34,062 nt of DNA from Chloromonas sp. AAM2 (lineage: Eukaryota > Chlorophyta > Chlorophyceae > Chlamydomonadales > Chlamydomonadaceae). Shown here piece after piece: positions 10,098 through 21,435 of this stretch. The notes beneath the pieces were generated by a model. The model had not been told where the DNA came from, did not search any database, and saw only the letters and a program-made list of their open reading frames with translations. The translations under genes were made by a program, and so were the position numbers. The number at the start of each line of letters is the position of its first letter. Within the stretch, counting starts at the first letter, position 1. Location: NCBI GenBank assembly GCA_004335635.1, contig QAXH01002324.1:1-34062 (forward strand), read 5' to 3'.

Positions 10098-11907
10098 ATG
10101 CCGACATTCAACCCAATCGGCTTGGCCACAGTCACGGGCGTCTCTTTGCCGCAGAATCCGACTTATGCGCATTCGTACGTGGTTCTGGGCCTGTATGTTC
10201 ATACTTCAACATCTGCTAATGCATCAGGCGAACTTGGGATGTTCTTCTGAAGCTTTCCGATTTGATCACCAAACCATCGCCATCAACCATGAGTCTGCCA
10301 TGTCGTACACGTATGCATCAACGTACCCCAACTGTCAGCATGCACAGGCCTGCTTCGAGAACGCCACGCTTTGCATGCCTTCTCCTGCCTGATGCCCGCA
10401 GCTGGCGGGATGCCTCCAGCACGCACATGACGTTATCCGGTCATCACGACATCTTTGCCAACACGGAGGAGCCAAGGGCTACGCCATGGGTGGCCGAGCA
10501 CCGGCTGCAGTTCCAGTCCCCACCCGTGAGTGGGGCTGGGTATGCTATGGGGCCAGACAGTTGTGCGGTGCTACGTACACTGTGAAAGGTTATGAAGCTA
10601 TCATGAGCTGCGCAGAGACAAGAACTATGTTCCCTATGTTGTGCATAGGGTACACGTATCGGCAGTTTCGTAGTGCCACACTTGGACAGTGCATTAGTCT
10701 ATTGACCCACTAAAGCACCATCTGGTGCTGGAATAGTCCTGGTGGTCCTGGGTAAACGCTTGCACATCACCTGCTTGTCATGGCAGCAACACGTGATCCC
10801 CTGTGGCATGGGCGATGAATGCCAACTTGTGTTGCGTGCTCATGCCCTTGCAGAAGTACTCTGCGCGCGTCCGCAACATGACTGTTGTGTCCACGGGCGG
10901 CAACACTGACATGGCGCACGTGACGCACCACACAGTGAACGCCATTAGCCTGTCCGGCACCCTGTACCGGGGCCTTCAGCAGGACGCTGCCTTTGAGGAG
11001 GAGGTGGTGGTGTCACAGGAGCTGTTGGACCGCATGCCGGATGTCATAGAGGCGTGCAGCAAGTACCACCTGCACTGCCCAGTGAGTGACCAGTGGCCAT
11101 TTGATGTGGTGGCTGCTTGTTGGGGCTCTTCCCCCAAACCCCCGCTCTCCCCTACAACTGGGGGTTAAGCGATAGCACAGGCAAGGTCACGCACGTCATT
11201 ATCACATCAGGGAACATCACTGCCTTTCCGCTTGAAATAGTATTGGCCAGGCTTGGTCAGGCTTGGGTAACTCAGTCCGAATAGGCTGAACTAAACAGGT
11301 GGAAAAGAGCGATGGCAAGCTCACAGTGTGCACAGCAACCCGGATCACACGAGGATCACAAGAGAGGAGGGACTCCAACCTGTCCAACCTACATGTGAAG
11401 GGGATTACAACACACCAGGATAGTAATTGTGGTGGCCAACCCCTCGAGGTGCTATCCTGTCCGCATACCTCGTTAGACTCAAAATGGGGCCTCAAATCAT
11501 GTGGAGCCCCAATTCTTGGCATGCTTGGGTGTGCAGACAGGGCAGGGCAAGGTCAGCTGAGCGCAAGGGGGTGCGACTCGTGGGTGTCAAGGGCTTGCCT
11601 TTTGGTTCGCAAATGAGTTCACTAGTGCGCCAAGTGGTGGTCAGGCTAGCTTGCATCCTGGCACTGACCGCAGGATGGCTGCATCACGAGCGCTGGGTTT
11701 GTTGTGTGCGCCCGCAAGGCCGGCGTGCCTCTGACCCGAGCGCAATTCCTGGCCATTGAGCGTGCAGTGCCCAAGGACACGCTGGGCCGGATCAACTACC
11801 ACGCGGTGGCGGAGGCGGTCACGCGCCTGGCTGACGGGCAGCCGCCCGCTCTCCCTGCCGCCACGCACTCGACGGTCATGGGCCGCACCAGCACTGTCAT
11901 ACCCTGA
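10098..11907 (+). CDS. Uncharacterised 220-aa protein with EF-hand-like C-terminus
   Basis: Four exons, 10098-10174, 10402-10525, 10854-11081 and 11674-11907, join in one frame (663 bases) from ATG to TGA. The N-terminal part (MPTFNPIGLATVTG, GHHDIFANTEEP, SARVRNMTVVSTGG) is not a family I recognise. The C-terminus resembles a degenerate EF-hand pair: LLDRMPDVIEACSKYH then DGCITSAGF, followed by LTRAQFLAIERAVP and TLGRINYHAVAEAV. Neither loop has the full acidic set for calcium binding, so a structural role is more likely than calcium sensing. The exon 4 acceptor at 11674 completes the loop and keeps phase, better than one 33 bases later. Intron 3 holds a truncated R2 copy. The architecture would suit an axonemal protein, but nothing here proves that. 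Confidence 0.75.
11349..11506 (-). repeat. Dispersed repeat R2, truncated copy in an intron
   Basis: About 157 bases matching 8201-8345 and ending at the same terminus (ATCACAAGAGAGGAGGGA on the plus strand). The TTGAGACG half is missing. It lies within intron 3 of the EF-hand-like gene, on the strand opposite to that gene. Confidence 0.8.
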
Positions 11908-12040
11908 GTGCTGGCCCGTGGCTGTGCATAGGCCACCTGGACAAGTACTGCATGCTGGGCCACCTGGTTCACTGGAGGCTGCGTCATCTGGCGGATGCCT
12001 TGGTGTGGCATAACATACATGGCAATGTGGTCAACACGTT

Positions 12041-12190
12041 TAAAAAAAAAAAGTTTGCCAGTTCTGGGACAGTTTGTGTGAATTGGTCTGTATTACCGCC
12101 AGCAACCATTGTGTGTCAGCAAAATGGCACACGAACAGTCACCACATGTACCCGTCAAACTGTCCCAGAACTGGCAAACTTCTTTTTTTT
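12041..12190. mobile_element. TIR element copy 5 (MITE-like), 150 bp
   Basis: The cleanest member of the family. An A-run plus GTTTGCCAGTTCTGGGACAGT on the left faces AAACTGTCCCAGAACTGGCAAAC plus TTCTTTTTTTT on the right, about 30-bp near-perfect inverted repeats. The 80-base interior has no open frame of note and would form the loop of a hairpin. It stops 16 bases before the hAT target duplication. Confidence 0.85.
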
Positions 12191-12214
12191 CCCATGGCTT
12201 GTATGGGCTATACA

Positions 12215-13445
12215 TAGGATTGTGCCAGGCGTATATGCGTATATTTAGACTGTACGTATATACGCGTCTTTTATACATGTATACACGCCAAGGCCGAAAA
12301 TAGGCGTAGATATACGCTTTCAACCATTATACGCTTATACGCGTACGTATACGCTTACTTTATACGTATATATACGCGTATACGTGCCATGCGGCGTATA
12401 TTACGCGTATGTTACGCTTTTCCGACGCGCCCGCGCGACGCACCGCGCGGTGCGTGCGACGCGCTCTGTCCGTACTTTCGGTCTTGTGGTGCGCACCTGG
12501 CTTTCAGTCCGTACTTTCTGTCCGTACTTTCGTGGCTGCGCTTGCGCTTGATTGCGCTCGTTTGGTTGGCTGTATATTTGGCTGCAATATTGCCGCTATG
12601 GAGGAGAATGATTACGATGAGGGCTATAAGCATGCGGAGGATGCATTCGCCCCTGATCCCAATGACCGATTGCAGTCCACTGGCGGTAATGGCAAGTACA
12701 TGACAGCTGACCAGCAATGGCAGCAGCTAACAGCCACTAAGAGGAAAGCCGGTGTCAACAGTTGGTGGAATGCATTTGATGTTGTCATTGCGCCGGACAA
12801 GGAAAATGCCAGAGGAATGAAGTGCTACATGAAGTGTCTCAAGTGCGGCGAACTGCTCTCACCGTCCAACCCTTCGCGAATCGCCAAGAACCACACTCTG
12901 ATGGCATGTCCCGTCTGATGACAGTGATGCACCAGCAGTAGCCATACCAGCAGAGGTCAACAGGACATCTGTGTGACATGCTTTGGCATGGCAAGGAGTG
13001 GTCGGCACACCGCGTCAACCCACTGACCTTGAACTGTGATGAGAACATGATGATATCAACTTCATTGCATCTAGAACTCTGGCAACGGGTCGCTTATTAT
13101 GTTTAGTTTGGTGCCTCATACTTGTTTTTCATTTTTGAGGACGGTTGAATGGGTCTGAAGAGGTTTTAGTGTGAGGTGGTTAGAAACCGGAGACGGTAAG
13201 CACATTTCGCGCTGGCAAGGGTGTAAGAACAGATTGAAATGACTCCAGCGTTTGCATATAGTCTTACAATGCATATTGTGACATGTTGGCAAGGTTTCAG
13301 GCCCATTGGACCTGCGTAAGGGGTAGAAACCGCAAAACAGGGGGCAAATATACGCATACGGTATACAGTATACAGTATACACTGTATACGGTATACGCAA
13401 ATATACGGTATAAAAGTTGGAATTATACGCTTTTGCACAACCCTA
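12215..13445. mobile_element. hAT-type DNA transposon, 1231 bp, non-autonomous
   Basis: Terminal inverted repeats TAGGATTGTGC (left) and TAGGGTTGTGC (right, inverse strand) extend with mismatches into GCGTATA-like sequence. The element is flanked by a perfect 8-bp target duplication, GCTATACA, at 12207-12214 and 13446-13453. Both subterminal zones (about 12230-12420 and 13345-13440) are packed with TATACG/CGTATA motifs, as expected of transposase-binding arrays in hAT elements. Only a short BED-finger-type frame is inside, with no catalytic domain, so mobility would depend on a related full-length copy. The near-identical ends and intact duplication suggest a fairly recent insertion. Confidence 0.9.
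12598..12918 (+). CDS. BED-type zinc-finger fragment of a hAT transposase
   Basis: The 106-codon frame from ATG 12598 to TGA 12918 has an acidic N-terminus, MEENDYDEGY. It then carries a BED-finger-like module: SWWNAFDVVIA, CLKCGELLSPSNPS and KNHTLMACP, giving aromatic residues, CxxC, and His/Cys ligands in BED order. This is the usual N-terminal DNA-binding module of hAT transposases. The RNase-H-like catalytic domain and C-terminal dimerisation domain are absent, so this is either a truncated gene or a first exon. The frame is open further upstream, but the ATG after the TATACG array is the natural start. Confidence 0.6.
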   Translation: MEENDYDEGYKHAEDAFAPDPNDRLQSTGGNGKYMTADQQWQQLTATKRKAGVNSWWNAFDVVIAPDKENARGMKCYMKCLKCGELLSPSNPSRIAKNHTLMACPV

Positions 13446-13453
13446 GCTATACA

Positions 13454-14697
13454 CGGTGAGGCCGGCTGTGGTGCCGCCTGTGCGGTTGAGGTGACAACTG
13501 GTCGCATACCACCTGGCCTGCAGGTCTTGCACTGGTAACCTGATGATGTAGCTTATCAGATATCTTGTAACACTTTGTATTCAGCCCGGACCAATATACT
13601 GGGACAGTGACGGCAACGCCCATGGGAAGCCATTTCACCACGTGACAGCAGCCTTGAGTGATCACAGGTGTGTGGAGCCATGCTCCTTGTGTGCATACAT
13701 GGATGTGTTTTGGATTATCAAATGGTATGATGACAGAGCTCATCTCGTGTCACGCAGATCAGTCTCCGGAAGCTTGTTCGATTGCCAAAGGTGCAGATCT
13801 AAGGAACTCTCAACATGCTGCCTAACATGTAGCGGCTACTGATTTGGATGGATCAACCACTGGCTTCAGTTTGCAACACGGACATATTGTTTCAAAAATT
13901 TGCACAGTGTAACATGCTCAATCTCTGTCCGTGCCAACCAACCACTGTGCATTCTTCACAATCACTGAATGCATGTTTTCTAGTCAAGTCTTTTCAATCA
14001 ATTTTAATCAAACACCCAAATTGTCTGCTTGAAGTCCAAGCACCGACAAGCATAATGGGGCAACCGCAAACAGTTCAACAGGAATTGTCAAGTTGGCAAA
14101 AGATGAATACACTGTAAGCCGTTCGTGCTATGATGCATGCTGGTGGATTGGCCGTTTGCCATATGATGTGCTACACCATCAGGGTTCAGATGACCACACT
14201 GCTCCACACTGGGCACTCCTTTGTATGGGTGGAAAATTTGTTGGGCGATGCACAGCCAGGTACATAATGATAGATTCTTTTCAACTCATGCATGAACTCG
14301 AGACGTGGTTTCGCACGCACTCTCAGCCGTAAAACAGAAGCAGGGGCCGGACCCCGGTCCAAACCCAAGGCCGTACTTTCTCGCATCTATACAATGGCTT
14401 GGCTACCGTCTGTGCAAATTGGATTCGGTCCTCTCGGAAACGCGCTGTGTACATGGCTGTAGCATGCGATTTCATTCTCGGCATTCACACTAGTTTGTTT
14501 TATGCTGACTATAATTGTCCAGCCAAGCTGCCTTGCTTGCCTTTGATTGGGGTGTGCACCAGCAAGGCCAGTCGGGTTGTCAAGTGTGACAACTATGGAG
14601 TACTCAACAACAACAACAACAACAACAAGAAGCACCTGGAATGCAAGTTCACTGGCCCATGGTGCTGAGTCTCTATCGCGTAGGAGGCGGTAAACAA
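13454..14697. other. Intergenic region with unassigned frames and an (AAC)n run
   Basis: About 1.24 kb between the hAT element and the kinase 3' end. Plus-strand frames at 13642-13842, 13848-14117 and 14093-14332 are short and disjointed. Fragments such as LAKDEYTVSRSC could be remnants of a transposon gene, but I cannot place them in a family. A trinucleotide run of AAC lies at about 14606-14628. The kinase terminator and 3' UTR must lie at the right end. Confidence 0.4.
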
Positions 14698-17600
14698 TCA
14701 GAAGTCCTCAAAAGGCGTGCGTGGCTTGTCATGCTTGCACTTGAACACGTGGTTGAGGCGCTGAGGGTTGTTGAAGTTAACGGGGTCGCCGGGCTGGGCA
14801 GGTTGCTGCACATGACACGCAACACAGCACGTGAAACTTAACGTTGACCTTGGAAATTGAGGACAGTTAGTGAGGAACGTACTTCCGGCAGGGGTAGTGT
14901 GCCCGACCAGTGGGTGTGTTCACATTGTGCTTTCTGTCATGCCACATATGTTTGATCTCACCTTGGGCATGTACGGCGCAACCATCTGGCGTGCCATGAA
15001 CGCCTCCCAGTCGAAGCCCGCGAAGAAAGGGTGGGTCTTGATTTCGCCCGCGCCGGCCCTGCCGCTGCCCAGGCGGAACACCGGGTTGGGGTCGAGCAGG
15101 CGATCGACGAGCGAGCGCAGGGCCTGCAGACGTGAAAGCAAGTGACACGTCAAGAAACAGTACTGAACAAATTTACTAAGTGGGCAAAAGGCCAGGGAAA
15201 CTGGTGAGGTGGTAAGGTGCACGCGGCACGCCCGTTCGGAAGGGCAAACAGTCAGGTAACGTGCTAAGGCCTCCCAACGAGAGTAACGGTAAGCCTAGGG
15301 TAAAACCATAGGTCAGATCAGCAGCAGGGTGTAGCACAGTGCTGACTAGTCGGCTTTGAGGGCGGTGACATCGGCGTTCCGTGAGTCTTGTGTCTGAGTA
15401 GGTGCAGTGGATGTGCTCACCGGTGAGAAGTGCTTGGGCCACGTGATCTGCCGCCCGCACGTCTTCTTGAACATGGCCAGCCTGTTGTCGTCCATGAACG
15501 GGGGCAAGCCCGCCACCAGCTCGTATGCTAGCACGCCAACCGCCCACCAATCCGCCGTCTGGTTATGCCCCTTGTTCATGATGATCTCCGGCGCCAGGTA
15601 CTCGGGCGTGCCGCATAGAGTGTAGGTCTTGGTGCCCTTCTTCACGCGCTTGACGAAACCAAAGTCAGTCACGAGCACGTAGCCTTGCAGGTCAAGCAGT
15701 AGGTTCTCGGGCTGCAAGCATAAGCATGGCAGGGCTCAAAGGGCAGCCGCTTGGAAGGTGATGCAGCTCCTCTGGCGACATGTGGAGGTACAGGGCCATA
15801 AGCCAGCCATAGGCAGAGGGCAGCAACACATGGATGGACAGTCCATGGCTCAGTAGTAGTCCATGTGCGACATTGTGCGGGCACACCTTCAAGTCCCTGT
15901 ACACGAGCTCTTTGTCATGCAGGTACTGAAGGGCGCACACAACGCTGGCAAGATAGAAGCGCGCGTGGCTCTCGGACAGAGGCTTGGTACGGCTCTGTGG
16001 CAAAATTAACAGCAAGCACGTCACTCGTGAGTTTGCGTCGGTCGCAATGCGTGTCAACCTGAGATTGCTCGTGCTGGTAGTGTGGTGGACACGGAATTCG
16101 CAAACCAATACGTGAAACCCGGAGCTCGGTGGGCCTTGGCTGCACATGCCAGCCCTAGCTGACTGCTTGATCCCGCAGCCTTCCCACCTGCAGGTAGCTG
16201 AACAGCTCTCCGCCCATGACGGCATCCATCATCAAGTACAAAGTCTGGTCGTCCTGCGCCGTGCCGTGCAGCCCGACCAGGAAGGGGTGGCTGCACTCCT
16301 GCAGGCTGTCCTTCTCCCGCTTGATGTGCGCCACCAGCCCCTGCTCCTGGACGAAGGCCTTGGCCACGCACTTGAGGGCCGCAAACTGCCCCAGGTAGCG
16401 CACCAGCAGCACCTGGCCAAAGCCGCCCGCACCCAGCACCGCCAGTGCATGCACCTGGTCCATTGCGATGGACTGCATGCACAAGCACACATGCTCACGT
16501 TACAGCACACCAGTATCTCGTCGCAAGAAACCATTCAGCTGACCAGTGCAGTGGGTGGATTGGCTGGCAGACTTGCTGTCAGACCAGGCACACCTTGTGG
16601 GGTCCCTTCCACGCGGCATTGAGGTATGCGTCCGCCTCCTTTACCAGCCTTGCCTCAAGGCCGGGCTCACTGTTGAGCAGGTCGCAGAAGTCGGTGCGGC
16701 TCAGGGCCAGCAGGGAGGCGTCACTCAGCGCACGCACCTGCATACCTCGGCACAACAGCAACATCAACATCCTGCTGCATGCGTGCGTACGCCTCATGCA
16801 CATGTTTGTGTGCGATGTACACAATGAATGAGGATGTGTTGTGTGTGCAATGCGTCTTGGATGTGCCATGCATGGCTGTACTATGCACAGGTCATGCACC
16901 AGGTCAAAACGGCACGTATACTGCGTGTGGTTCTGCCCACCGTTGCCGCCCGTGGCTCGTTTCGCAGCAGTGACAACTCTCCAAAGTAGCTGTTGGGTCC
17001 GTAGGTGGTGATGGAGTTGGGCCCTTCTTGCTGACTTCCTGCCTCCGTCTTGTACACGCCCAGTCTGCCATGCTCGACAATGTAAAACCTATCACCAATC
17101 TCACCCTGCAGGCAACGCGATCCAATCAGGCCTGTCAGCGCGATCGTACGCCGCACACAGCAGCGCCGCATGGCCTGGGACCCACCTGCTTGATCACTGT
17201 AGCGTTGGCCTTGACCATCAGCGGCTGGAGCTTTTCTGCTAGCCTAGTGAGCTGCTTGGGAGCCAGGCCCGCCAGCAGGGGCACCAGACGCAGTGCCTCC
17301 AGGCGCCAGACGCTGCGCAACTGGGCCAGGTTACCGAGCTGAGCAGCGAACTGGTCACGTGACAATGTAAGGACCTGGGCAACGTGAACACACAGTGCGG
17401 GCGAAGTAGAGCAACGAAGGTAGTAAGCGGACTTCTCTCAAGGCGTGGGTACACTGCCTGTACATGTGTGCACGTGTGGAGTGTGCCTTTGAGCATGCCT
17501 GAGTGTAGCTGTCTCAAATCTGATGTGTGTGTTGGCGCCTACACCCACCAATGAGTCGCATGTGGCCATGACGCATGCCGCTCGTGGCTCACGCTTCAGC

Positions 17601-20454
17601 AGTGCCAGTTCACCAAAGCAGCCGCCCGGGCCCACACGTGCCAACTCAGCGCCGCCCTGAGCTGCAGCCACATGACAAGACCAGGATGCCTTTGACATTG
17701 ACATTGACATTGACTTTGCAGCGTTGAACCTAGTACTTACTGCTGAAAGCTACTGAAGCTGCTGATTTGCACCCCGAAAAATTCTGTGTGCGCATCCGTT
17801 GCGCTGTGGTTGGTCTGCTGCACTCGATGGCTGTAATCTCACCTTCAAACACGCTGAACGCGCCCTCTTGCACCACGTAAAACGTGTCTCCGGGGTCGCC
17901 CTTGAGAAACACCATCTGACCGGCTGCGTACCGCGCACTGCCCATGGCACGCGCCAGCTGCCACAGCTGCCGTTCGTTCAAGTTGTACAGCAAGGGCACC
18001 TGCACGAGAGTTACAGCAGGCGATTGGATGCGTCTCGCCAAAGCAGCAGAGCGAGGTGGATCAGTGCTCGTGGCCAGCACACCGGCCCACCTTCTGGAGG
18101 GCATCAAAGCGCCAGATCTCATCTCGGCTGCCGAGCAGCGCCGCAAAATCTTCAGCGGACAAGGTGTAGCATACGAGCCGTCCCTCGGCAACTACGTCCG
18201 CCGCGCGCACCTGCACTAAGTCACAGCGCAAGTTCACATGTCACTTGAACCCAGGTGCGCTAGAAAAACCTTGCTTTTAGATCTAACCCTACTTGTGCCT
18301 GCGTACACTGCTTTGCGCACCTCTCCGCCTAGCAGCGCTCGCTCGCCGAAGTGTTGGCCCGGTTGGAGCTTGGCAAGGATAGGCCCACCTGGTCCATCCC
18401 GCACCACCGCTGTACCCTGCGAGACAGGCAGCAGCAATCCACACGCTTAATGAGCCTTGCAGTGAGGCCGAAGCCTTTCTCCACACATGCGACAGACTTC
18501 CCAACATGCACGTACCTCTCTGATGATAAAGAAGTCGTTGCCCGGGTCGCCCTTGGCAAAGACCAGGCGACCAGACGGGAACTCGACCTGCGGCAACCAG
18601 CACGAGTCAGTACGTGGTGATCAGGTCTCATTTGCGTCCGTTCAAGTGCTGCTGTTCAGCCTGCACGGTGCCCTGTGCTCACCTGCTGCAGGGCATCCAC
18701 CAGCACAGCCCGCTGATGGGCACTCAGAGCCTTGAGACTGGACACAGAGTCCAGGAGCTTGTGACGAGCAGCAAAGGCCTGTGGTGGTTGACATATGTAA
18801 CGTTATGCCTTGAATTCAACTGTCAGTCCCACCATATCTGTCACGTTTCTGGACAATTGTGCACTGTATATTATGAATGGCCTCACTTAGCGGCAATGGA
18901 AGAGCTCACATTTGTTAGCTCGCTTGTGCGAGCATCACGTGTTGGGTGCCGGCCCCAGATGGCTGCACCGCAGGACCTGATGTCCTTGCTGATGGTGTAC
19001 GATTGTGTTAAAACATTGTAAGGTACGCGATAGAAGTAGTAAACTGAGGTTGTCAAACACTGTATCCCTCTTCAAAGCCAAACAGATCCAAGCAGTCAGG
19101 TATACGCTTCTTCATTAAAGCCCCACCAAGTCCCTATCCACTTCCCTGTAGGGGACCACGGAAACTCACATCCTGCCCACCTCATGTGTGAAGTTGCGCT
19201 TGACTGCATGATAGACACCGCGCTCCATGACCCAGAGCTTACACATGCTGATGGCGCGCACTGTGGCAGCACGGGGTGAGCTGTACAACAAAGCCAGCTC
19301 GCCAAATGCACTGCGCAGTCAGCATTCCAAACACAAGGCAATGTGATCACGAATCAGAACCACTCGTACCAATGCATATGCATCCTTGACACAAGTAGAT
19401 GACACACCTTCCAGACTTGTAACTCATGACTTTGGCAGGTTTGCTGACGGTGCTGGATTGCACCCAGGCGTCTGCAGCGCCCTCTTCAAGGACGTAGAAC
19501 TCACTGGCAGCTGAGTCCCCCTGCACGCATGACGCGACATACTCGGTCTTGTGAGCCTGCGACTCAACCTCTGGGCTTGCCACTGGTCAACTGTGATGGC
19601 AAACCCTCACCTGTCTGATGATGTCCGTGCCAGCAGGGACAGTGACCGCGTGCATAGAGTCGATGATGATGTCCAGTGCCGCTTGAGGTAACTCCTGGAA
19701 CAACAGATTGTCTTTGATTGCACCAGCTGCAAACATGCGGGACGACGACATGTAAGGGATCGGGAGGTTCAATCGGTTTGTCCGACTCTTGCGCTGCCTT
19801 CGATCAGACCTCGATACATCGCCAGCAGCAGTAGCCTTACCGATGATGGCCTTGGTTTTGTCTGCTTTAGCAACCACGTTGACGTGCGATGCTACAGCCC
19901 CCTCACAGGCAACTGCCACGCGCTTCTTCGCCCAAAGTGTCCCAGCCTGGGCCTGCACATGTTGCCATGCTGGAACTGCTCATGGCTGTTCTCATGTACA
20001 ATTGTAAGGCATTGTGGGCTCCCTACACCTGATTCAATCAATAACACGCCTTACCTTTGAATTGCCGGATCGCAAGTCCACCACGGCCATGACGTCCTCA
20101 ATTGGTTTGGTCTTGATGCTGCTGCCTGCGCCGCCCAAAAGGCCGGCTACAGGCATCCTGCCTGCGTTCGACCCTGCAGTATTCATCAGTACGGCCAAAC
20201 CACTGTCTTGCTTGCTTGCTGCTTGCGTGTTGCGCCCGCCTTCAAACACAAGCCCTGTTTTGTTTGTCACTGGCTATAGATAAGGGGCGTACTTGCGCCT
20301 GGATGACGTCGGACTGTTGCTGCAGCAGAGTACGGAAGGCGAATGTTCGGGAACTGCGACCTTGGATGCGACTTGCAATCAGAGTGCTGAGTGCCTGTGG
20401 ACTCGCCAGCAGCCACTTCACGATTAGGAAAAGCTCAAGTCGGTCACACGCAAC
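14698..20454 (-). CDS. cGMP-dependent protein kinase with four CNB domains
   Basis: Serine/threonine AGC kinase activated by cyclic nucleotide. Frame-consistent exons from the N-terminal side: 20454-20293, about 20240-20055, 19946-19841, 19726-19611, 19520-19408, 19310-19181, 18778-18683, 18587-18516, 18416-18321, 18210-18091, 17999-17843, 17661-17549, 17374-17186, 17105-16941, 16737-16594, 16472-16188, 15994-15887, 15711-15421, 15123-14962 and 14805-14698. From 19946 on there are 856 codons. Four CNB phosphate cassettes are visible: [45 protein letters not shown] and [15 protein letters not shown]. The kinase shows [35 protein letters not shown] and the AGC tail ending TPFEDF. The first two exons are less certain: the junction at about 20240 is unresolved, and the initiator exon upstream of 20454 was not found. 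Confidence 0.9.
17692..17716. repeat. Short (TTGACA)n tandem run
   Basis: Three to four copies of a TTGACA hexamer unit in the kinase intron between exons 17999-17843 and 17661-17549. It is a simple repeat with no evident role. Confidence 0.75.
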
Positions 20455-20534
20455 CTAGCGGCTGAAGGAAGGTAGAGAGGCGCGCCACGTGCACTACCAA
20501 ACGTTTCCTGTACGACGGTTACATGCATTTTGGG

Positions 20535-20650
20535 CGTGCAAAATAGCGGGATCCTTCAATACAGTCCTGTAAAGTGGACTTGCAGCACTCGGAGCGATAT
20601 TGGTGAAGGGACACCCGAGCATAGCATTGTCAGCAGTTGGGACACAGCAC
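20535..20650 (+). repeat. Dispersed repeat R4, copy 2
   Basis: About 115 bases with CCTTCAATACAGTCCTGTAA, CACTCGGAGCGATAT and GTCAGCAGTTGGGACA, matching the copy at 33839-33943 most closely. It lies just upstream of the first recognised kinase exon, in the gene's 5' region or first intron. It is also downstream, in Fanzor orientation, of Fanzor fragment B. Confidence 0.8.
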
Positions 20651-20742
20651 CCACAACACCTGGTGCTGGTCATCAAGGAGGGGCTTTTGATTTGCTTGGC
20701 TTGAGACGAAGCAATAGATTTGTGTTGTTGCACGTTCACAAC

Positions 20743-20934
20743 TGACTGCTCAACAAGCTGCGATTGGCGGGCACTTGGCGAGGTTGGACAGACCACAAAT
20801 CAGCATGGCTCCTGCGCTATGATCCGTCTTACCCCACCACAGAGTTGTTTGAGTGGGTGACTCAAAGAGTAGACGCGCCAGGCGCCCTAGTGGACCCCAT
20901 GCTGGCACTCAATGGCAAGTGCCTACAAGCATGA
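20743..20934 (+). other. Unassigned open frame, about 60 codons
   Basis: An open frame ending in TGA at 20932-20934 reads ...TDHKSAWLLRYDPSYPTTEL... and FEWVTQRVDAPGALVDPM. It looks more protein-like than surrounding frames, with balanced composition and hydrophobic periodicity. I recognise no family and see no start codon, so it may be a transposon exon. It lies between R4 copy 2 and Fanzor fragment B. Confidence 0.25.
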
Positions 20935-21430
20935 TGAACGCGATGAGCTCGTCACACATTGATCACATGGTTGGGCAATTGCACTAGGCTGGGAAATTGC
21001 ATGAGGGGCTTGCAGGTGAGTAAATGCCCAAGCATGGTGTCGAGACGGGCACAGGAAGCCCACGGGGTGCAGGAGGCAATACTGACAGGCAGTTACTACG
21101 CTTTGAACGAAATCCCCATCATGGCATGTTTCATGTGCAGTGTCCACACCACTCTTGGACCTGACAAATCTGCAGCTCATCTACGAGCTTGTGAACAGAA
21201 ACTTGGTTCGGGCGTGAAGCCTGTTGCAGGTGCTGCAGCTCCAGTGCACCCATGGCCAGGTAGGGGTGGCATGCATCGGGTCAGAACGTTTGGACTGGTT
21301 AGTCATCGCTCAGCCGCCTGTACAGTACTCCTGACATACAGCCTCAGATATTGCAGCTGTCGAAGTTCTGCACTTTGGTAACAACTAGAACACTTAACTC
21401 TGATTGGCACACACCTCCTCACTGGCTCAA
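20935..21430. other. Region without recognisable genes
   Basis: About 500 bases between the unassigned frame and Fanzor fragment B. A plus-strand frame of 140 codons (20959-21381) exists but has no motif and irregular composition. It probably belongs to the degraded transposon zone. Confidence 0.4.
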
Positions 21431-21435
21431 CTGCG

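Noticed and set aside
12409..12597. Upstream extension of the BED-finger frame (Met codons before 12598)
   Set aside because: The extension is composed of the subterminal transposon sequence and has no domain-like character. ATG 12598 is the simpler start.
16054..17365. Numerous open frames on both strands within the kinase locus
   Set aside because: They are antisense or off-frame shadows of the CNB and kinase exons, which are frame-consistent and motif-supported.
20494..20796. Minus-strand frame of 100 codons as a first kinase exon
   Set aside because: Most of it is repeat R4, which is also found at three unrelated places.
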